From Lachnospiraceae bacterium (GTDB taxonomy: Bacteria; Bacillota; Clostridia; Lachnospirales; Lachnospiraceae): a DNA stretch of 64,000 nucleotides. Of the stretch, positions 53,729 through 63,266 are shown piece after piece (position 1 is the stretch's first letter; each line of letters opens with the position of its first letter). Where the stretch lies: NCBI GenBank assembly GCA_910576125.1, contig CAJTHM010000011.1:1-64000 (forward strand), in the 5' to 3' direction. The notes under the pieces were generated by a model. It was not told where the DNA came from, made no database searches, and saw only the letters and a program-made list of their open reading frames with translations. The position numbers and the translations under genes were made by a program.

Positions 53729-53769
53729 GGGCGGGAAAGCCCGCCCCGGCGGAAACCTCCGCCCTTTTT
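53728..53769. terminator. Double hairpin between rqcH and the flippase gene
   Basis: GGGGCGGG/CCCGCCCC (53728-53735 with 53740-53747) and GGCGGA/TCCGCC (53748-53753 with 53758-53763) followed by CTTTTT. The second is a clear plus-strand terminator directly after rqcH. Confidence 0.75.
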
Positions 53770-55422
53770 CTATTTCATCAGTCTGCATTTCTTCGCCAGC
53801 TTCACCAGCAGATATCCCTTGGGGAACCCTCTCAGCTCATCCTCCGACAGCCCCCGGAACAGGAGCAGCATGACGAAATACACACATGCCGCCACACAGA
53901 TCGCAATCACCACGGAAATCCTCGGCGAGGATGTGAGCATCAGAAGGCCCTCGTAGACTGCCCAGGCCACTCCTCCCATACAGGCTGAAGCCAGCCCGGG
54001 AATCAGGAAAGTCTTCACAATCTCCTGCCTATAGCCTACCGCCCTGCGGACGGCTATCTGGTTCAGCACACAGATACTGCCCGCATACAGCGTGTTCGCA
54101 ATCACGATAGCATACAGATCCAGCTCCGTGAAAAGCAGCAGCAATGCCGCGGTAGCTGTCTGCAGGGCCAGCGCCACGCCCGCATTGACAATCGGTATGC
54201 TCACCTTGCCCAGCCCCTGCAGGATCTGGCTGGTCAGAGTGGACAGGGCGTAGAATATGATGGACAGGGCCAGCGCCATCAGAAGTCCTGTGGCCAGATC
54301 CTCTTCCTCTGCAGTATTGCGGAAAAGCAGCCCTGTCACCGGACGGGCCAGCACGAACAGGCCCACCGCACAGGGGATGGAGATAATCATGGTAGTCTTG
54401 ATGGACAGTCCTATCTTCTCCCTGGCTCCCGCATAATCGGCGGAGGCGATCAGCTGCGCTACCACAGGAATCATAGCCGCCGCCATGGCCATGGCAAAGG
54501 CGGTGGGAATATTGGATATGGTCACAGGCTGGGTCTGGAAGACACCCCAGCGAGCGTTCAGCGCCAGCTCATCCAGCTCCTTCCGGGCAGGCAGCAGCTT
54601 CAGGTACAAGCTGTTGTTCACCACGCTGCTCATATTGAGCACTGCGCTGCTTAAGATAAAGGGCGTCACCACCATGGTGATCATCTTGAGGGCGTCCCCA
54701 TAGGATTCCGTATTCTTATGTTTGTCAATTGCAATACGCTTCTTGATGATACCGCGGTTCATCCCATAGACCGCCGCCATGAACAGAAGCGCCACCACCA
54801 CGCCTGCCCCGGTTCCCGTAGCGCTGCCGATGGCTCCGTACACCGCCCTTTTCACCTGTCCGGCCTCATCCGCAGGCATTTCCAGACTGCCCATCTGGCC
54901 CCGTATCAGCAGATAAGCGGCGCCGATGGTGACGGCCGCATTGGAAATCTGCTCCAGTATCTGGGACACGGAGGTCTGCACCATGCTCTCATGGGCCTGG
55001 AAATATCCCCGCAGCACCCCCAGGATTCCGTAGATGAAAACAGTGGGCGCGAATGTCCTCAGCACCGGAACCGCATTTCCCGACACGAAAAGCCCTGCGC
55101 CAAAATACAGTGCCAGACTGGCCACGCCTCCCACCGCCAGCACATAGCCGATGGACCCCAGGAAAATCCGGTGGGCATTGCGGTACTCTTTCACCGCCAG
55201 CTTCTGGGCTATGACCTTTGACATGGCAGAGGGGATACTGTAAGTGGATATCATCAGGATGATGGAATAATAATTGTACGCGGAGTTGTAATACCCCATC
55301 CCCAGCGCCCCGACGATATTGTACAAAGGGCTCCTGTAAAGGAGCCCGATGATTTTGCTGATGATTCCGGCCGCCGCCAGAATCCCCGCCTGCACAATGA
55401 AATCGTTCTTTTTACCCGACAT
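53770..55422 (-). CDS. MOP-superfamily flippase (SpoVB/MurJ-like)
   Basis: A 550-residue membrane protein with 14 predicted segments of the polysaccharide-transporter family: KKNDFIVQAGILAAAGIISKIIGLLYRSPLYNIVG at the start is typical of SpoVB/MurJ. Likely flips a lipid-linked wall or polysaccharide precursor; whether it is sporulation-specific cannot be told. Starts 4 bp after the glgA stop, so co-transcribed with it. Confidence 0.88.
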   Translation of the reverse strand: MSGKKNDFIVQAGILAAAGIISKIIGLLYRSPLYNIVGALGMGYYNSAYNYYSIILMISTYSIPSAMSKVIAQKLAVKEYRNAHRIFLGSIGYVLAVGGVASLALYFGAGLFVSGNAVPVLRTFAPTVFIYGILGVLRGYFQAHESMVQTSVSQILEQISNAAVTIGAAYLLIRGQMGSLEMPADEAGQVKRAVYGAIGSATGTGAGVVVALLFMAAVYGMNRGIIKKRIAIDKHKNTESYGDALKMITMVVTPFILSSAVLNMSSVVNNSLYLKLLPARKELDELALNARWGVFQTQPVTISNIPTAFAMAMAAAMIPVVAQLIASADYAGAREKIGLSIKTTMIISIPCAVGLFVLARPVTGLLFRNTAEEEDLATGLLMALALSIIFYALSTLTSQILQGLGKVSIPIVNAGVALALQTATAALLLLFTELDLYAIVIANTLYAGSICVLNQIAVRRAVGYRQEIVKTFLIPGLASACMGGVAWAVYEGLLMLTSSPRISVVIAICVAACVYFVMLLLFRGLSEDELRGFPKGYLLVKLAKKCRLMK

Positions 55423-55426
55423 ACCT

Positions 55427-56872
55427 CTAACCTATCAGCCAATCGTACATTTCCTGATACTTTCTCGCGGATACCTGCCATGAGAAATCCGCCGCCATGG
55501 CCCTGTCGATCAGCTTATTCCATTCACGCTTCTTATCATAATAGATACGCTCCGCATACCGGATTGTATTCAGCATTTCATGGGCATTATAGTTGGTGAA
55601 GCTAAAACCTGTACCTGAACTTTCAAATTCATTGTAGGGCTGTACCGTATCCTTCAGGCCTCCTGTCTCGCGGACGATGGGGATGGTCCCATACCGCAGG
55701 GCCATGAGCTGGCTCAGACCGCAGGGCTCGAACAGGGATGGCATCAGGAACGCGTCACAGGACGCGTAAATCTTGTGGGACAGAGGGTCGGAATAGTAGA
55801 TATTGGCCGACACCTTGTCGCTGTACTTCCAGTCGAAATGACGGAACATATTCTCATAGCGCGCCTCGCCGGTTCCCAGCACCACCAGCTGGATATCGTC
55901 CCGGCACAGTTCATCCATGATATAGGCTATCAGGTCGAAGCCTTTCTGATCCGTGAGCCTGGAGACCACGCCGATCATCATCTTCCTGTCATCCTTTGCC
56001 AGTCCCAGCTCCTGCTGCAGCGCGCGCTTATTCTTCACCTTTTCCTTGCGGAAGTTGACGGCATTGTAAGGATTGGGGATATGCTTATCCGTCTCCGGGT
56101 TGAAATCCGTATAATCGATGCCGTTCACGATTCCACGAAGGTCATTGCTCCTGGCCCTCAGCAGGCCGTCCAGGCCCTCTCCGTAGAAAGGCGTCTTGAT
56201 TTCCTCCGCGTAGGTCGCGCTTACCGTGGTCACCGCGTCCGCGTAGACAATTCCGCCCTTTAAGAGATTGGCGTCCTTGTAAGCCTCCAGCTTGTCTGCC
56301 GTGAAGAAATAATCCGACAGCCCCGTAATATTGCGCACGGTCTTGGTATCCCACTTTCCCTGAAACTTCAGATTGTGGATGGTGATGACGGATTTCATAT
56401 TACGGAAGAAATCCCCGCCCCTGAAGCGCTCTTTCATATAGACAGGAATCAGGCCGGTCTGCCAGTCATGGCAGTGGACCACATCCGGCTGGAAATTCAC
56501 CACAGGCAGAGCGGAAAGCACTGCCTTGGAAAAGTATGCGTAGCGCTCAATCTCCCACCTGGGATCGTCCGTGTAGACCTTGTCGCCGCTGAAGTAATAT
56601 TCATTGTCAATAAAATAGTAATGTACGCCCTCTTCCTCTGCCTCAAAGATTCCCACATAGGAACTTGTCCAGTTGAAATCCATGTAGAAATGGGTCACAT
56701 ATCTCATCTTGTCTTTCATCTGCTGCTTCATACAGGCATACTTCGGAATCATGACCCTTACGTCAAAATACTGCTTGTCGATACATTTCGGCAGGGATCC
56801 CACAACATCGGCCAGGCCGCCGGTCTTGATAAAAGGGACTCCCTCTGACGCCGCGAATAGAATTTTTTTCAT
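55427..56872 (-). CDS. glgA: Glycogen synthase
   Basis: ADP-glucose-dependent GT5 glycosyltransferase, 481 residues. Substrate loop KTGGLADV (16-23), HCDWQTGLIPVYMK-type HDWQTG, and C-terminal SLFEPCGLSQLMALRYGTIPIVRETGGL with the catalytic Glu. Uses ADP-glucose made by GlgCD at 10.5-12.9 kb, so glycogen genes are split between two sites in this genome. Confidence 0.96.
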   Translation of the reverse strand: MKKILFAASEGVPFIKTGGLADVVGSLPKCIDKQYFDVRVMIPKYACMKQQMKDKMRYVTHFYMDFNWTSSYVGIFEAEEEGVHYYFIDNEYYFSGDKVYTDDPRWEIERYAYFSKAVLSALPVVNFQPDVVHCHDWQTGLIPVYMKERFRGGDFFRNMKSVITIHNLKFQGKWDTKTVRNITGLSDYFFTADKLEAYKDANLLKGGIVYADAVTTVSATYAEEIKTPFYGEGLDGLLRARSNDLRGIVNGIDYTDFNPETDKHIPNPYNAVNFRKEKVKNKRALQQELGLAKDDRKMMIGVVSRLTDQKGFDLIAYIMDELCRDDIQLVVLGTGEARYENMFRHFDWKYSDKVSANIYYSDPLSHKIYASCDAFLMPSLFEPCGLSQLMALRYGTIPIVRETGGLKDTVQPYNEFESSGTGFSFTNYNAHEMLNTIRYAERIYYDKKREWNKLIDRAMAADFSWQVSARKYQEMYDWLIG

Positions 56873-56953
56873 CGGAAACCTCCACTGCTTATGAAATCAC
56901 AACAATCTTATCTTTATTATACAACAATATCGCTTCAGTGGAAAGCATTTCTT

Positions 56954-56982
56954 TTGCATCTTTCCCGATTCTTTGTTATAAT
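56954..56982 (+). promoter_or_regulatory. Promoter of the FecR lipoprotein gene
   Basis: TTGCAT (56954-56959), 17-bp spacer, TATAAT (56977-56982). The leader is short, with GGGGAGG 7 nt before the TTG start. Confidence 0.7.
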
Positions 56983-57024
56983 ATCCTATGTTCTATATCA
57001 TCATTACAGTGGGGAGGAATCATC

Positions 57025-58359
57025 TTGAAGAAAACATATTTGTCTCAACGTTTTTTAATAATTCTTATTGCGTTGCTGTCGGCACTGGTCCTTGGCTCCT
57101 GCGGCGGCGCCAAAGCCACGTCCATGCATCTGAACCGCACAGAAGGGACTGTGAGCGTCCGTGACGGCGCGGGAAAAGACGTGGCCCCTGCGGAAAACCT
57201 GAATCTTTACTCCGGCTACGGGGTGGGCACCGGATCCGACAGCTATGCCTGGATCGACCTGGATCAGGTGAAGCTGACCAAACTGGACCAGGACAGCCAG
57301 GCCGAGATCGTCAAAGAGGACAAGTACCTGGAAATCCAGGTGAAGACAGGCTCCCTGTTCTTCCAGGTCACGGAACCCCTGGCGGAGGACGAGACAATGG
57401 AAATCCGTTCTTCTTCCATGATGGCGGGCATCCGGGGCACCTGCGGCTGGACGGAAGTCCCCGACCCGGACCACATGAACCTCTACCTGCTCGAGGGCAG
57501 CGTGGAATGCCGTGCCGGGGAGCAGACCTCTGTCGTGAACGCCGGGGAGATGGCGGCCATGTCCGCGGACGGAGAAATCATCGTCCGGAAGCTTCAGGCG
57601 GATGATGTCCCCGCATTTGTATCGGAAGAAGTGGCTGACACGGACAATGCGGAAATAGCCGACACACTGGAGCTGCTCCGGCAACAGGAAGAAGAGCTGG
57701 CTCTACAGGCACAGCGGGATGCTGCCCGCAGGGCGGCGCTGGAGGGAATCCTCTACTACGGCGATCCGGAGACGTGCATCATGACGGCCCAGCAAGCGAC
57801 GGAGCTGGCCAATGCCATCGGGGAACGGATGGCTGCCGAACAGAAGCGGCTTGGCGACTTATGGCTCAGCGACTTATACTCCGGCAGCTATGCGGCCCTG
57901 TTCGATCCCGGATGCGGGGTGCCCGCGCTGCTGTTCACCTCCGCCACCCAGTACGATGGGGACGATGTGGGCGAACTTCCATCCATGCCCTGCTTCCTGT
58001 ATTATACAGAGGACGGCCTCTCTGTAAAGGAGACCTGGTTCCATCTTCACATGAATCACCTGACTCTGGGCGAATCCGGCGGTACAGACGGGTTCTGGGA
58101 GGCATATGCGTTCACGGACGGCCAAATCCCTGATGAACCCTCGACTACCTCGTCCTGGGAATTGCCTTCCACTTACGTTATCGACGGCGCCCAGGTATCC
58201 GGTGACGAATATTCACAGTGGATTCGTGAATGGCTTAGGGACGGCTCCCTTGCCCATGTTTCCATAGAACCTGACGGCTCTTGGGGCGAAATCGCGGGCC
58301 TGGCTCCGGCAGAGGATGTAATCGCGGCACTGAACAGCTATGCCGCCGCAGCGGAGTGA
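57025..58359 (+). CDS. FecR-domain lipoprotein
   Basis: A 444-residue exported protein. The TTG at 57025 gives LKKTYLSQRFL.. and a lipobox LGSC near residue 25, with GGGGAGG 7 nt upstream. A FecR-type domain follows (about 35-165: TEGTVSVRDGAGKDV, IQVKTGSLFFQV, GIRGTCGW, YLLEGSVE), then an Ala/Glu/Gln-rich helix (about 215-240) and a C-terminal region without recognised domain. FecR domains often sense or scaffold at the surface; no partner gene is adjacent. Function unknown. Confidence 0.8.
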   Translation: MKKTYLSQRFLIILIALLSALVLGSCGGAKATSMHLNRTEGTVSVRDGAGKDVAPAENLNLYSGYGVGTGSDSYAWIDLDQVKLTKLDQDSQAEIVKEDKYLEIQVKTGSLFFQVTEPLAEDETMEIRSSSMMAGIRGTCGWTEVPDPDHMNLYLLEGSVECRAGEQTSVVNAGEMAAMSADGEIIVRKLQADDVPAFVSEEVADTDNAEIADTLELLRQQEEELALQAQRDAARRAALEGILYYGDPETCIMTAQQATELANAIGERMAAEQKRLGDLWLSDLYSGSYAALFDPGCGVPALLFTSATQYDGDDVGELPSMPCFLYYTEDGLSVKETWFHLHMNHLTLGESGGTDGFWEAYAFTDGQIPDEPSTTSSWELPSTYVIDGAQVSGDEYSQWIREWLRDGSLAHVSIEPDGSWGEIAGLAPAEDVIAALNSYAAAAE

Positions 58360-58451
58360 CAGTCCGGACAAGCCATGCGGTTTCCTGTCCCCGAGAGCAT
58401 CGGGAGCAGAAAACTGCAAAGCCGTCTGAGCCGGCGTCATGAGAGAGCTTT

Positions 58452-58976
58452 CTATTTCGTCCGGTAGGAAAGCCTTATCCTGTCCGCGATCAGGGCGATG
58501 AACTCAGAATTGGTAGGCTTTCCTTTCCCCGTGTCGATGGTATATCCGAAGAGCGCGTCCAATGTCTCCATCTTGCCTCTGCTCCATGCCACCTCGATGG
58601 CATGGCGGATGGCGCGCTCCACACGGCTGGGCGTAGTCTGGAACCGCTTCGCTATGGTGGGATAGAGAATCTTGGTGATGGAGCTGATCATGGATGGGTC
58701 ATCCACGGACATCATGATGGCTTCCCTCAGATACTGGTATCCTTTGATATGTGCCGGAACTCCTATCTCATGTATCATGTTGGTGACATCCTGTTCCAGA
58801 TTGCGCATCACTGTCTGCGTCTTCGCCGGTTCCTGGGATGCGCTTTTGTGGACAGCGCCTTTCCCGGACGGCACCGTAATCATAATCTGGAACTCCTTGT
58901 CCCCGTTCATCAAATCGCCCAGAATCCTGTATATCTTCTCGTTGTCCTTTGTAGCTGTGATATTCAGCTGTTCCAT
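58452..58976 (-). CDS. Spo0A effector-domain protein without receiver
   Basis: A 174-residue protein whose last 115 residues are nearly the canonical Spo0A DNA-binding domain: [54 protein letters not shown] and [17 protein letters not shown]. The N-terminal 58 residues ([20 protein letters not shown]...) do not form a receiver: no phospho-Asp region and too short. It cannot be controlled by phosphorelay at a receiver. GAGGAGG lies 6 nt before the ATG, so this start is real. May bind 0A boxes constitutively, compete with Spo0A, or respond to its own N-terminal part. Confidence 0.88.
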   Translation of the reverse strand: MEQLNITATKDNEKIYRILGDLMNGDKEFQIMITVPSGKGAVHKSASQEPAKTQTVMRNLEQDVTNMIHEIGVPAHIKGYQYLREAIMMSVDDPSMISSITKILYPTIAKRFQTTPSRVERAIRHAIEVAWSRGKMETLDALFGYTIDTGKGKPTNSEFIALIADRIRLSYRTK

Positions 58977-59309
58977 ATCTTACCTCCTCGCGAAAATTCG
59001 TGGACTTTTTTTGTTCTCGCGTTACAAATTGTCTAAATTCGTCCTTTCCCATTATAAAAGAGAATCCTTTGTTACAGCAACCGATATCCACCGCGATAAC
59101 CCCAAAAACCACTGAAATGAATACAAAATAAAAGTAAATTCTACCGCATTTTCCAAAAAGATGTGTAAAAAACTATAATTTTTGATATTTCCAGAATTGT
59201 TTTGAAATTCTGATAAAATACGACTCCTGCAATTTATGCTTGACAGCAGGGCAGGCGAGAGGGCACAATAAGTATCATAGGAAATCGCATCAGAAGGGAA
59301 TGCCGGGAC
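58977..59309. promoter_or_regulatory. Divergent region between the Spo0A-like gene and holA
   Basis: AT-rich. TTGACA near 59237 with CACAAT 18 bp later could drive holA. A CGCGAG repeat flanks the segment just before the Spo0A-like gene (about 58990-59025). No convincing 0A box (TTTGTCRAA) was seen. No gene is present. Confidence 0.4.
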
Positions 59310-60284
59310 ATGAGACAGATCAACGAAGATATCAGACAACAGAATTTCAGGCAGTTCTATCTCCTCTATGGGGAGGAGCGGTATCTGCGCAGACAATACC
59401 GGGAAAAACTCCAAAGGGCCCTCTGCCAGGAGGGGGACACGATGAATACCCATTTTTTTGAGGGAAAAGACATTTCTGTGGGGGAAATCATCGATTTGGC
59501 GGAGACTATGCCATTCTTTGCTGACAGACGTGTCATTTTTATCACTGACAGCGGCCTGTTCAAATCCGGCGGTGAAAAAATGGCGGAATATATGTCGAAT
59601 CCCAGTGAGAGCACTTATTTCATCTTCACGGAAAACGAAGTGGACAAGCGCAGCAAGCTGTACAAGGCCCTGAAGGCAAAGGGTTACGCGGCAGAATTCG
59701 CCGAGCAGGACGAGAATACTTTAAAGCGTTGGGCGGCAGGCATTCTGGGGAGGGAAAACCTGAAGATTACGGAAAATACAGTGCAGCTGTTCCTGTCGAA
59801 GACCGGCACGGACATGGAGAATATCCAGATGGAGCTGGAGAAACTGATCTGCTACTGCATGGGGCGGGACGTGGTCACGGCTGAGGATGTGGAAACGGTC
59901 TGTACCGTCCGTGTCAGCAACCACATTTTCGACATGATTAACGCCATCGCCGCCAGGCAGCAGAAACAGGCCCTGGAGCTGTACTATGACCTGCTTGCCC
60001 TGAAAGAGCCGCCCATGCGCATTCTGTTCCTGATAGCCAGGCAGTGCAATATGCTGCTCCAGGTAAAGGAATTGAGCGCAAAGGGATTCGACAACCGCAC
60101 CATTGCCTCCAAAATAGGGGTTCCGCCCTTTGTGGCAGGAAAGTATGCCGGGCAGGCGGCGAAGTTTAAGACCGCAGCCCTGCGGGATGCCGTGGAAAAG
60201 TGCGTGGAGGCCGAGGAGGCCGTCAAGACCGGGCGCATGAACGATAAGATGAGCGTGGAGATTCTCATATTGTCTGTGCTGTAA
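59310..60284 (+). CDS. holA: DNA polymerase III delta subunit
   Basis: A 324-residue clamp-loader wrench: QFYLLYGEERYLRRQYREKL at the start, FFEGKDISVGEIIDLAETMPFFADRRVIFITD, a central AAA+-like region, and the C-terminal EPPMRILFLIARQCNMLL. Loads the sliding clamp with tau/gamma and delta'. Ends at a strong terminator. Confidence 0.93.
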   Translation: MRQINEDIRQQNFRQFYLLYGEERYLRRQYREKLQRALCQEGDTMNTHFFEGKDISVGEIIDLAETMPFFADRRVIFITDSGLFKSGGEKMAEYMSNPSESTYFIFTENEVDKRSKLYKALKAKGYAAEFAEQDENTLKRWAAGILGRENLKITENTVQLFLSKTGTDMENIQMELEKLICYCMGRDVVTAEDVETVCTVRVSNHIFDMINAIAARQQKQALELYYDLLALKEPPMRILFLIARQCNMLLQVKELSAKGFDNRTIASKIGVPPFVAGKYAGQAAKFKTAALRDAVEKCVEAEEAVKTGRMNDKMSVEILILSVL

Positions 60285-60301
60285 TGAGACATAATCGCCA
60301 C

Positions 60302-60336
60302 AAAAAGGGCCGCCGCATATTGCGATGGCCCTTTTT
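60302..60336. terminator. Bidirectional terminator after holA
   Basis: AAAAAGGGCC (60302-60311) and GGCCCTTTTT (60327-60336) form a perfect 10-bp stem with A and T runs. Serves converging holA and the isomerase gene. Confidence 0.85.
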
Positions 60337-60365
60337 CATACATTCTTTTATACAGATGCCCTGTC

Positions 60366-61148
60366 TCAGTCCTTGAGCATCAGATTGCGGAAGTACTGAA
60401 CCGTGAAGTCGATTCCCTTTTCTCCCAGCTCGCCTCTCCAGTTGGCAGAGTGAGGCTCGATGCTTAAGCCCTTGTCGTATCCCTTGGCATACAGAATGGC
60501 CAGGAACGCGCCCCAGTTGGTCTGGTCCAGACCTGCGGGGGGATCATCGTAGCGCTCGCCGCCGATCACCAGGGAGCCCTTCAGATGCACATGAAGAAAT
60601 CTGTCGCCCCAGTCCCTGGTCTCCTGCAGATAGTCTCCTCCTGCATAGATGCAGTGAGAGGGATCGTATTTGATATACAGGTCTTTCAAGTACCCCATGA
60701 TCACGGTATAGGCCATAGGGTCGCAGACGAAGTTGTTCCATCTGCAGTTATAGACCGCTATCTTTACGCCCTTTTCCGCACCGTAGGCAATCAGCTTCTC
60801 AAAATAGGCGATTGCCAGGCCGCAGTTCTCATAGTAGGACAATTCTTCCACCTGGTTGCAGCCGGTGATGTACACTCCGCATTCCAGCTGTGCTGCGGCA
60901 TCAATCAGCTTATATTCCAGTTCCAGTTCCTCTTTACGGATGCCGTCCTTGCAGATGCGGTCGCTCCCCCATCTGCCCACAGCCCCGATAGGTATCTGGT
61001 ACTCCAGGCTCCTCCCCCGGATGACTTCCACATTGTCCAGGAATTCCTGGGCCCTGTCATTCACATCCAGTTCGATGAACGCCATGCCGCGCTCTTTTGC
61101 GCTCTGGAAATCTTTCTCTTCAAACCATGCGATTCTTCCAAGCTTCAT
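60366..61148 (-). CDS. Sugar phosphate isomerase/epimerase, TIM barrel
   Basis: A 260-residue AP-endonuclease-2-type TIM-barrel protein: MKLGRIAWFEEKDFQ, VYNCRWNNFVCDP, KYDPSHCIYAGGDYLQETRDWGD, FLHVHLKGS, SIEPHSANWRGE, with the metal-binding Glu/Asp/His pattern. Related to xylose isomerase-like enzymes; substrate unknown. ATG at 61148 preferred. Last gene of the Gfo/Idh-isomerase operon. Confidence 0.85.
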   Translation of the reverse strand: MKLGRIAWFEEKDFQSAKERGMAFIELDVNDRAQEFLDNVEVIRGRSLEYQIPIGAVGRWGSDRICKDGIRKEELELEYKLIDAAAQLECGVYITGCNQVEELSYYENCGLAIAYFEKLIAYGAEKGVKIAVYNCRWNNFVCDPMAYTVIMGYLKDLYIKYDPSHCIYAGGDYLQETRDWGDRFLHVHLKGSLVIGGERYDDPPAGLDQTNWGAFLAILYAKGYDKGLSIEPHSANWRGELGEKGIDFTVQYFRNLMLKD

Positions 61149-61254
61149 TGCTCCATATCCTTTCCCGAATGCCACCGCCTGCCCCGCCGGACGGGGGCAG
61201 ACAGCAGCCGTTTCACTACAGACCTATAGTCCCTGTCCGCAAATTATTCAGTCA

Positions 61255-62334
61255 TTATTCAAAAAATACAGGCTTCCCGCTCTTGCCGGATTCGTAGATG
61301 GCCTCCAGAATCTGGGTCACTACCATGGCCTGTCTGGGCTCTACGGTCAAAGGCTCGCCGTTTACGATGGCATTGTAGAACACCCTCTGCTCTATGTCTT
61401 CAGGCGCTTCTGACTTTCCGTCAAAGAACGCCGCGCCGCCGGCTGCCAACTCGGGCTTCTCCACACACTGCTTGCCATAGTTCACGCGGTTGATCCGCAG
61501 GCCGTCCAGCATGTCGGCTCCCGCCTTGGTGCCGCACAGGGAAGTCTTGGCCTCGTTGACGTCCAGGCTGTTCAGCGCCCATGAGGACTCCAGCACGATA
61601 GTAGCACCGTTCTTCATCTTGATGAAGCCGAAAGCGGAATCCTCTACGGTATAGATTTCCGGATCCCAGTCGCCCCAGGCATTGCCGGTATCCCCTTTCT
61701 GGTCCGCAAGCTTCCGGTATACAGAGCCTGCCACCATCTCAGGCTCATAGTTGTCCATCATCCACAGGGTCAGATCCAGCGCATGGGTCCCGATGTCGAT
61801 CAGCGGACCGCCGCCCTGCTTCTCCTCATCCAGGAACACGCCCCAGGTGGGAACGGCTCTCCTGCGGATGGCATGAGCCTTGGCGTAATAAATCTCTCCC
61901 AAATCTCCGTTCACGCAGGCCCTCTTCAGATAGGCGGAATCCCCGCGGTAACGGCTCTGATAACCGATGGTCAGGACCTTGCCGGTGCGCTCGGCGGTCT
62001 CCACCATCTTCTTGGCCTCGGCGTAAGTCTTCGCCATGGGCTTCTCGCACATGACGTTCTTGCCGGCCTCCATGGCGGCGATGCTCACGGGCGCATGGAC
62101 GCTGTTGGGAGTCAGTACATAGACGGCCTCGATGTCCTCTTTCAGCAGGTCATTGTAATCGGTATAGACCTTTGACTCCTCTGTGCCGTACTCTTCCTTG
62201 GCCTTCTGGGCCCTCTCCTCAATCAGGTCACAGAACGCGACGAACTCGAAGTTCCCGTTCCTCTTCATTGCGGGGAGATGCTTTCCGTTGGCGATTCCTC
62301 CGCAGCCTACGATTCCTACTCTTAATTTCCTCAT
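61255..62334 (-). CDS. Gfo/Idh/MocA-family oxidoreductase
   Basis: A 359-residue NAD(P)-dependent dehydrogenase: Rossmann GIVGCGGIANGKH near residue 7, the EKPMAKTYAEAKK signature near 98, and a C-terminal alpha/beta domain with GGGPLIDIGTHALDLTLW containing the catalytic His region. Acts on sugars, inositols or sugar derivatives; substrate unknown. Belongs to an operon with TIM-barrel isomerases and a second Gfo/Idh protein, suggesting oxidation followed by keto-sugar isomerisation. Confidence 0.9.
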   Translation of the reverse strand: MRKLRVGIVGCGGIANGKHLPAMKRNGNFEFVAFCDLIEERAQKAKEEYGTEESKVYTDYNDLLKEDIEAVYVLTPNSVHAPVSIAAMEAGKNVMCEKPMAKTYAEAKKMVETAERTGKVLTIGYQSRYRGDSAYLKRACVNGDLGEIYYAKAHAIRRRAVPTWGVFLDEEKQGGGPLIDIGTHALDLTLWMMDNYEPEMVAGSVYRKLADQKGDTGNAWGDWDPEIYTVEDSAFGFIKMKNGATIVLESSWALNSLDVNEAKTSLCGTKAGADMLDGLRINRVNYGKQCVEKPELAAGGAAFFDGKSEAPEDIEQRVFYNAIVNGEPLTVEPRQAMVVTQILEAIYESGKSGKPVFFE

Positions 62335-62479
62335 TTTAAGCCTCCTTGTTTATGCTCCGCGCCTGCATCGCCCGGCTGTGTCCGGACAGGCAGGCGTTGT
62401 GTTTTACTTGGGCCGTCTGGTGACGCTCCGCTATGTCCTACTGTCGCTCTCCCCGGCCTCTCGGGCGCAGAGAAGCGCT

Positions 62480-63244
62480 TCAGCCCAGGATTCCTTTCAG
62501 ATACTGTGCGCTTTTTGCCATATTTTCCATCGGTTCTCCGTATGGATGGTCATCCTGCTCCACGACCAGCCATTTCGTGCCGCATTCCCCGGCTTTCTTC
62601 ACGATGGCGGCATTGTCCTGCTCGCCCCCGCCCAGGGCCACCTGCTCCACTTCCCCATTGTTTCGGATGAAGTCCTTCATGTGGACCACGGGGCAGCGTC
62701 CCTTATATTTCTCCAGATAGGCCACCGGGTCTACTCCGCCCACATTCACCCAGCAGGTATCCTGCTCTGTCTGCAGCCATTTAGCCTCCACGGCGCCGAA
62801 CAGTTCGTCCAGGAAACAGGTGCCCTTATCCGTCTTCTTGAATTCAAAGTCATGATTGTGGTACATCAATATGATTCCATGCTCCGCGCAGCAGTCCGCC
62901 AGCTTCCTGATGAACTGGCAGGTATCCTCGAACTTCGCTCCGCCGTAATGGCAGTCCATGGACATTCCGGGGATTCCGATGTAGCTGCAGCCTATGGTCT
63001 GGTAGGCTTTTACCGTCCCCTCCATATCCTCCATGAACGGCTCCAGTCCCACATGGGCGCTGACAGCTTCCAGTCCCAGCTGCTTTAAGCAGTCGCGGAC
63101 TGTCTCCGGGCTCAATCCATACAATCCTGCCAGTTCCACGCCCTCATAGCCGCATTCTCTCAGCGCTTTCATGGTTCCGGCAAAATCTTTCTCTGCCTCG
63201 TCACGCACGGAATATACCTGTGCGGCAATTCCCATTTTTCCCAT
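62480..63244 (-). CDS. Sugar phosphate isomerase/epimerase, TIM barrel
   Basis: A 254-residue TIM-barrel protein of the IolE/AP-endonuclease-2 group: MGKMGIAAQVYSVRDEAEKDF, YEGVELAGLYG, MYHNHDFEFKK, WVNVGGVDPVAYLEKYKGR, VHMKDF, VVEQDDHPYGEPMENM. Metal ligands (Glu, Asp, His, Glu) appear kept. 22 bp downstream of a Gfo/Idh gene. Substrate unknown; distinct from the isomerase at 60366. Confidence 0.88.
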   Translation of the reverse strand: MGKMGIAAQVYSVRDEAEKDFAGTMKALRECGYEGVELAGLYGLSPETVRDCLKQLGLEAVSAHVGLEPFMEDMEGTVKAYQTIGCSYIGIPGMSMDCHYGGAKFEDTCQFIRKLADCCAEHGIILMYHNHDFEFKKTDKGTCFLDELFGAVEAKWLQTEQDTCWVNVGGVDPVAYLEKYKGRCPVVHMKDFIRNNGEVEQVALGGGEQDNAAIVKKAGECGTKWLVVEQDDHPYGEPMENMAKSAQYLKGILG

Positions 63245-63266
63245 ATGATTCAGCCACCTTTCTTTT

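Noticed and set aside
58977..59309. 0A box in front of the Spo0A-like gene
   Set aside because: Only loose TTTAGACAA-like sequence was seen, too far from TTTGTCRAA to support autoregulation.
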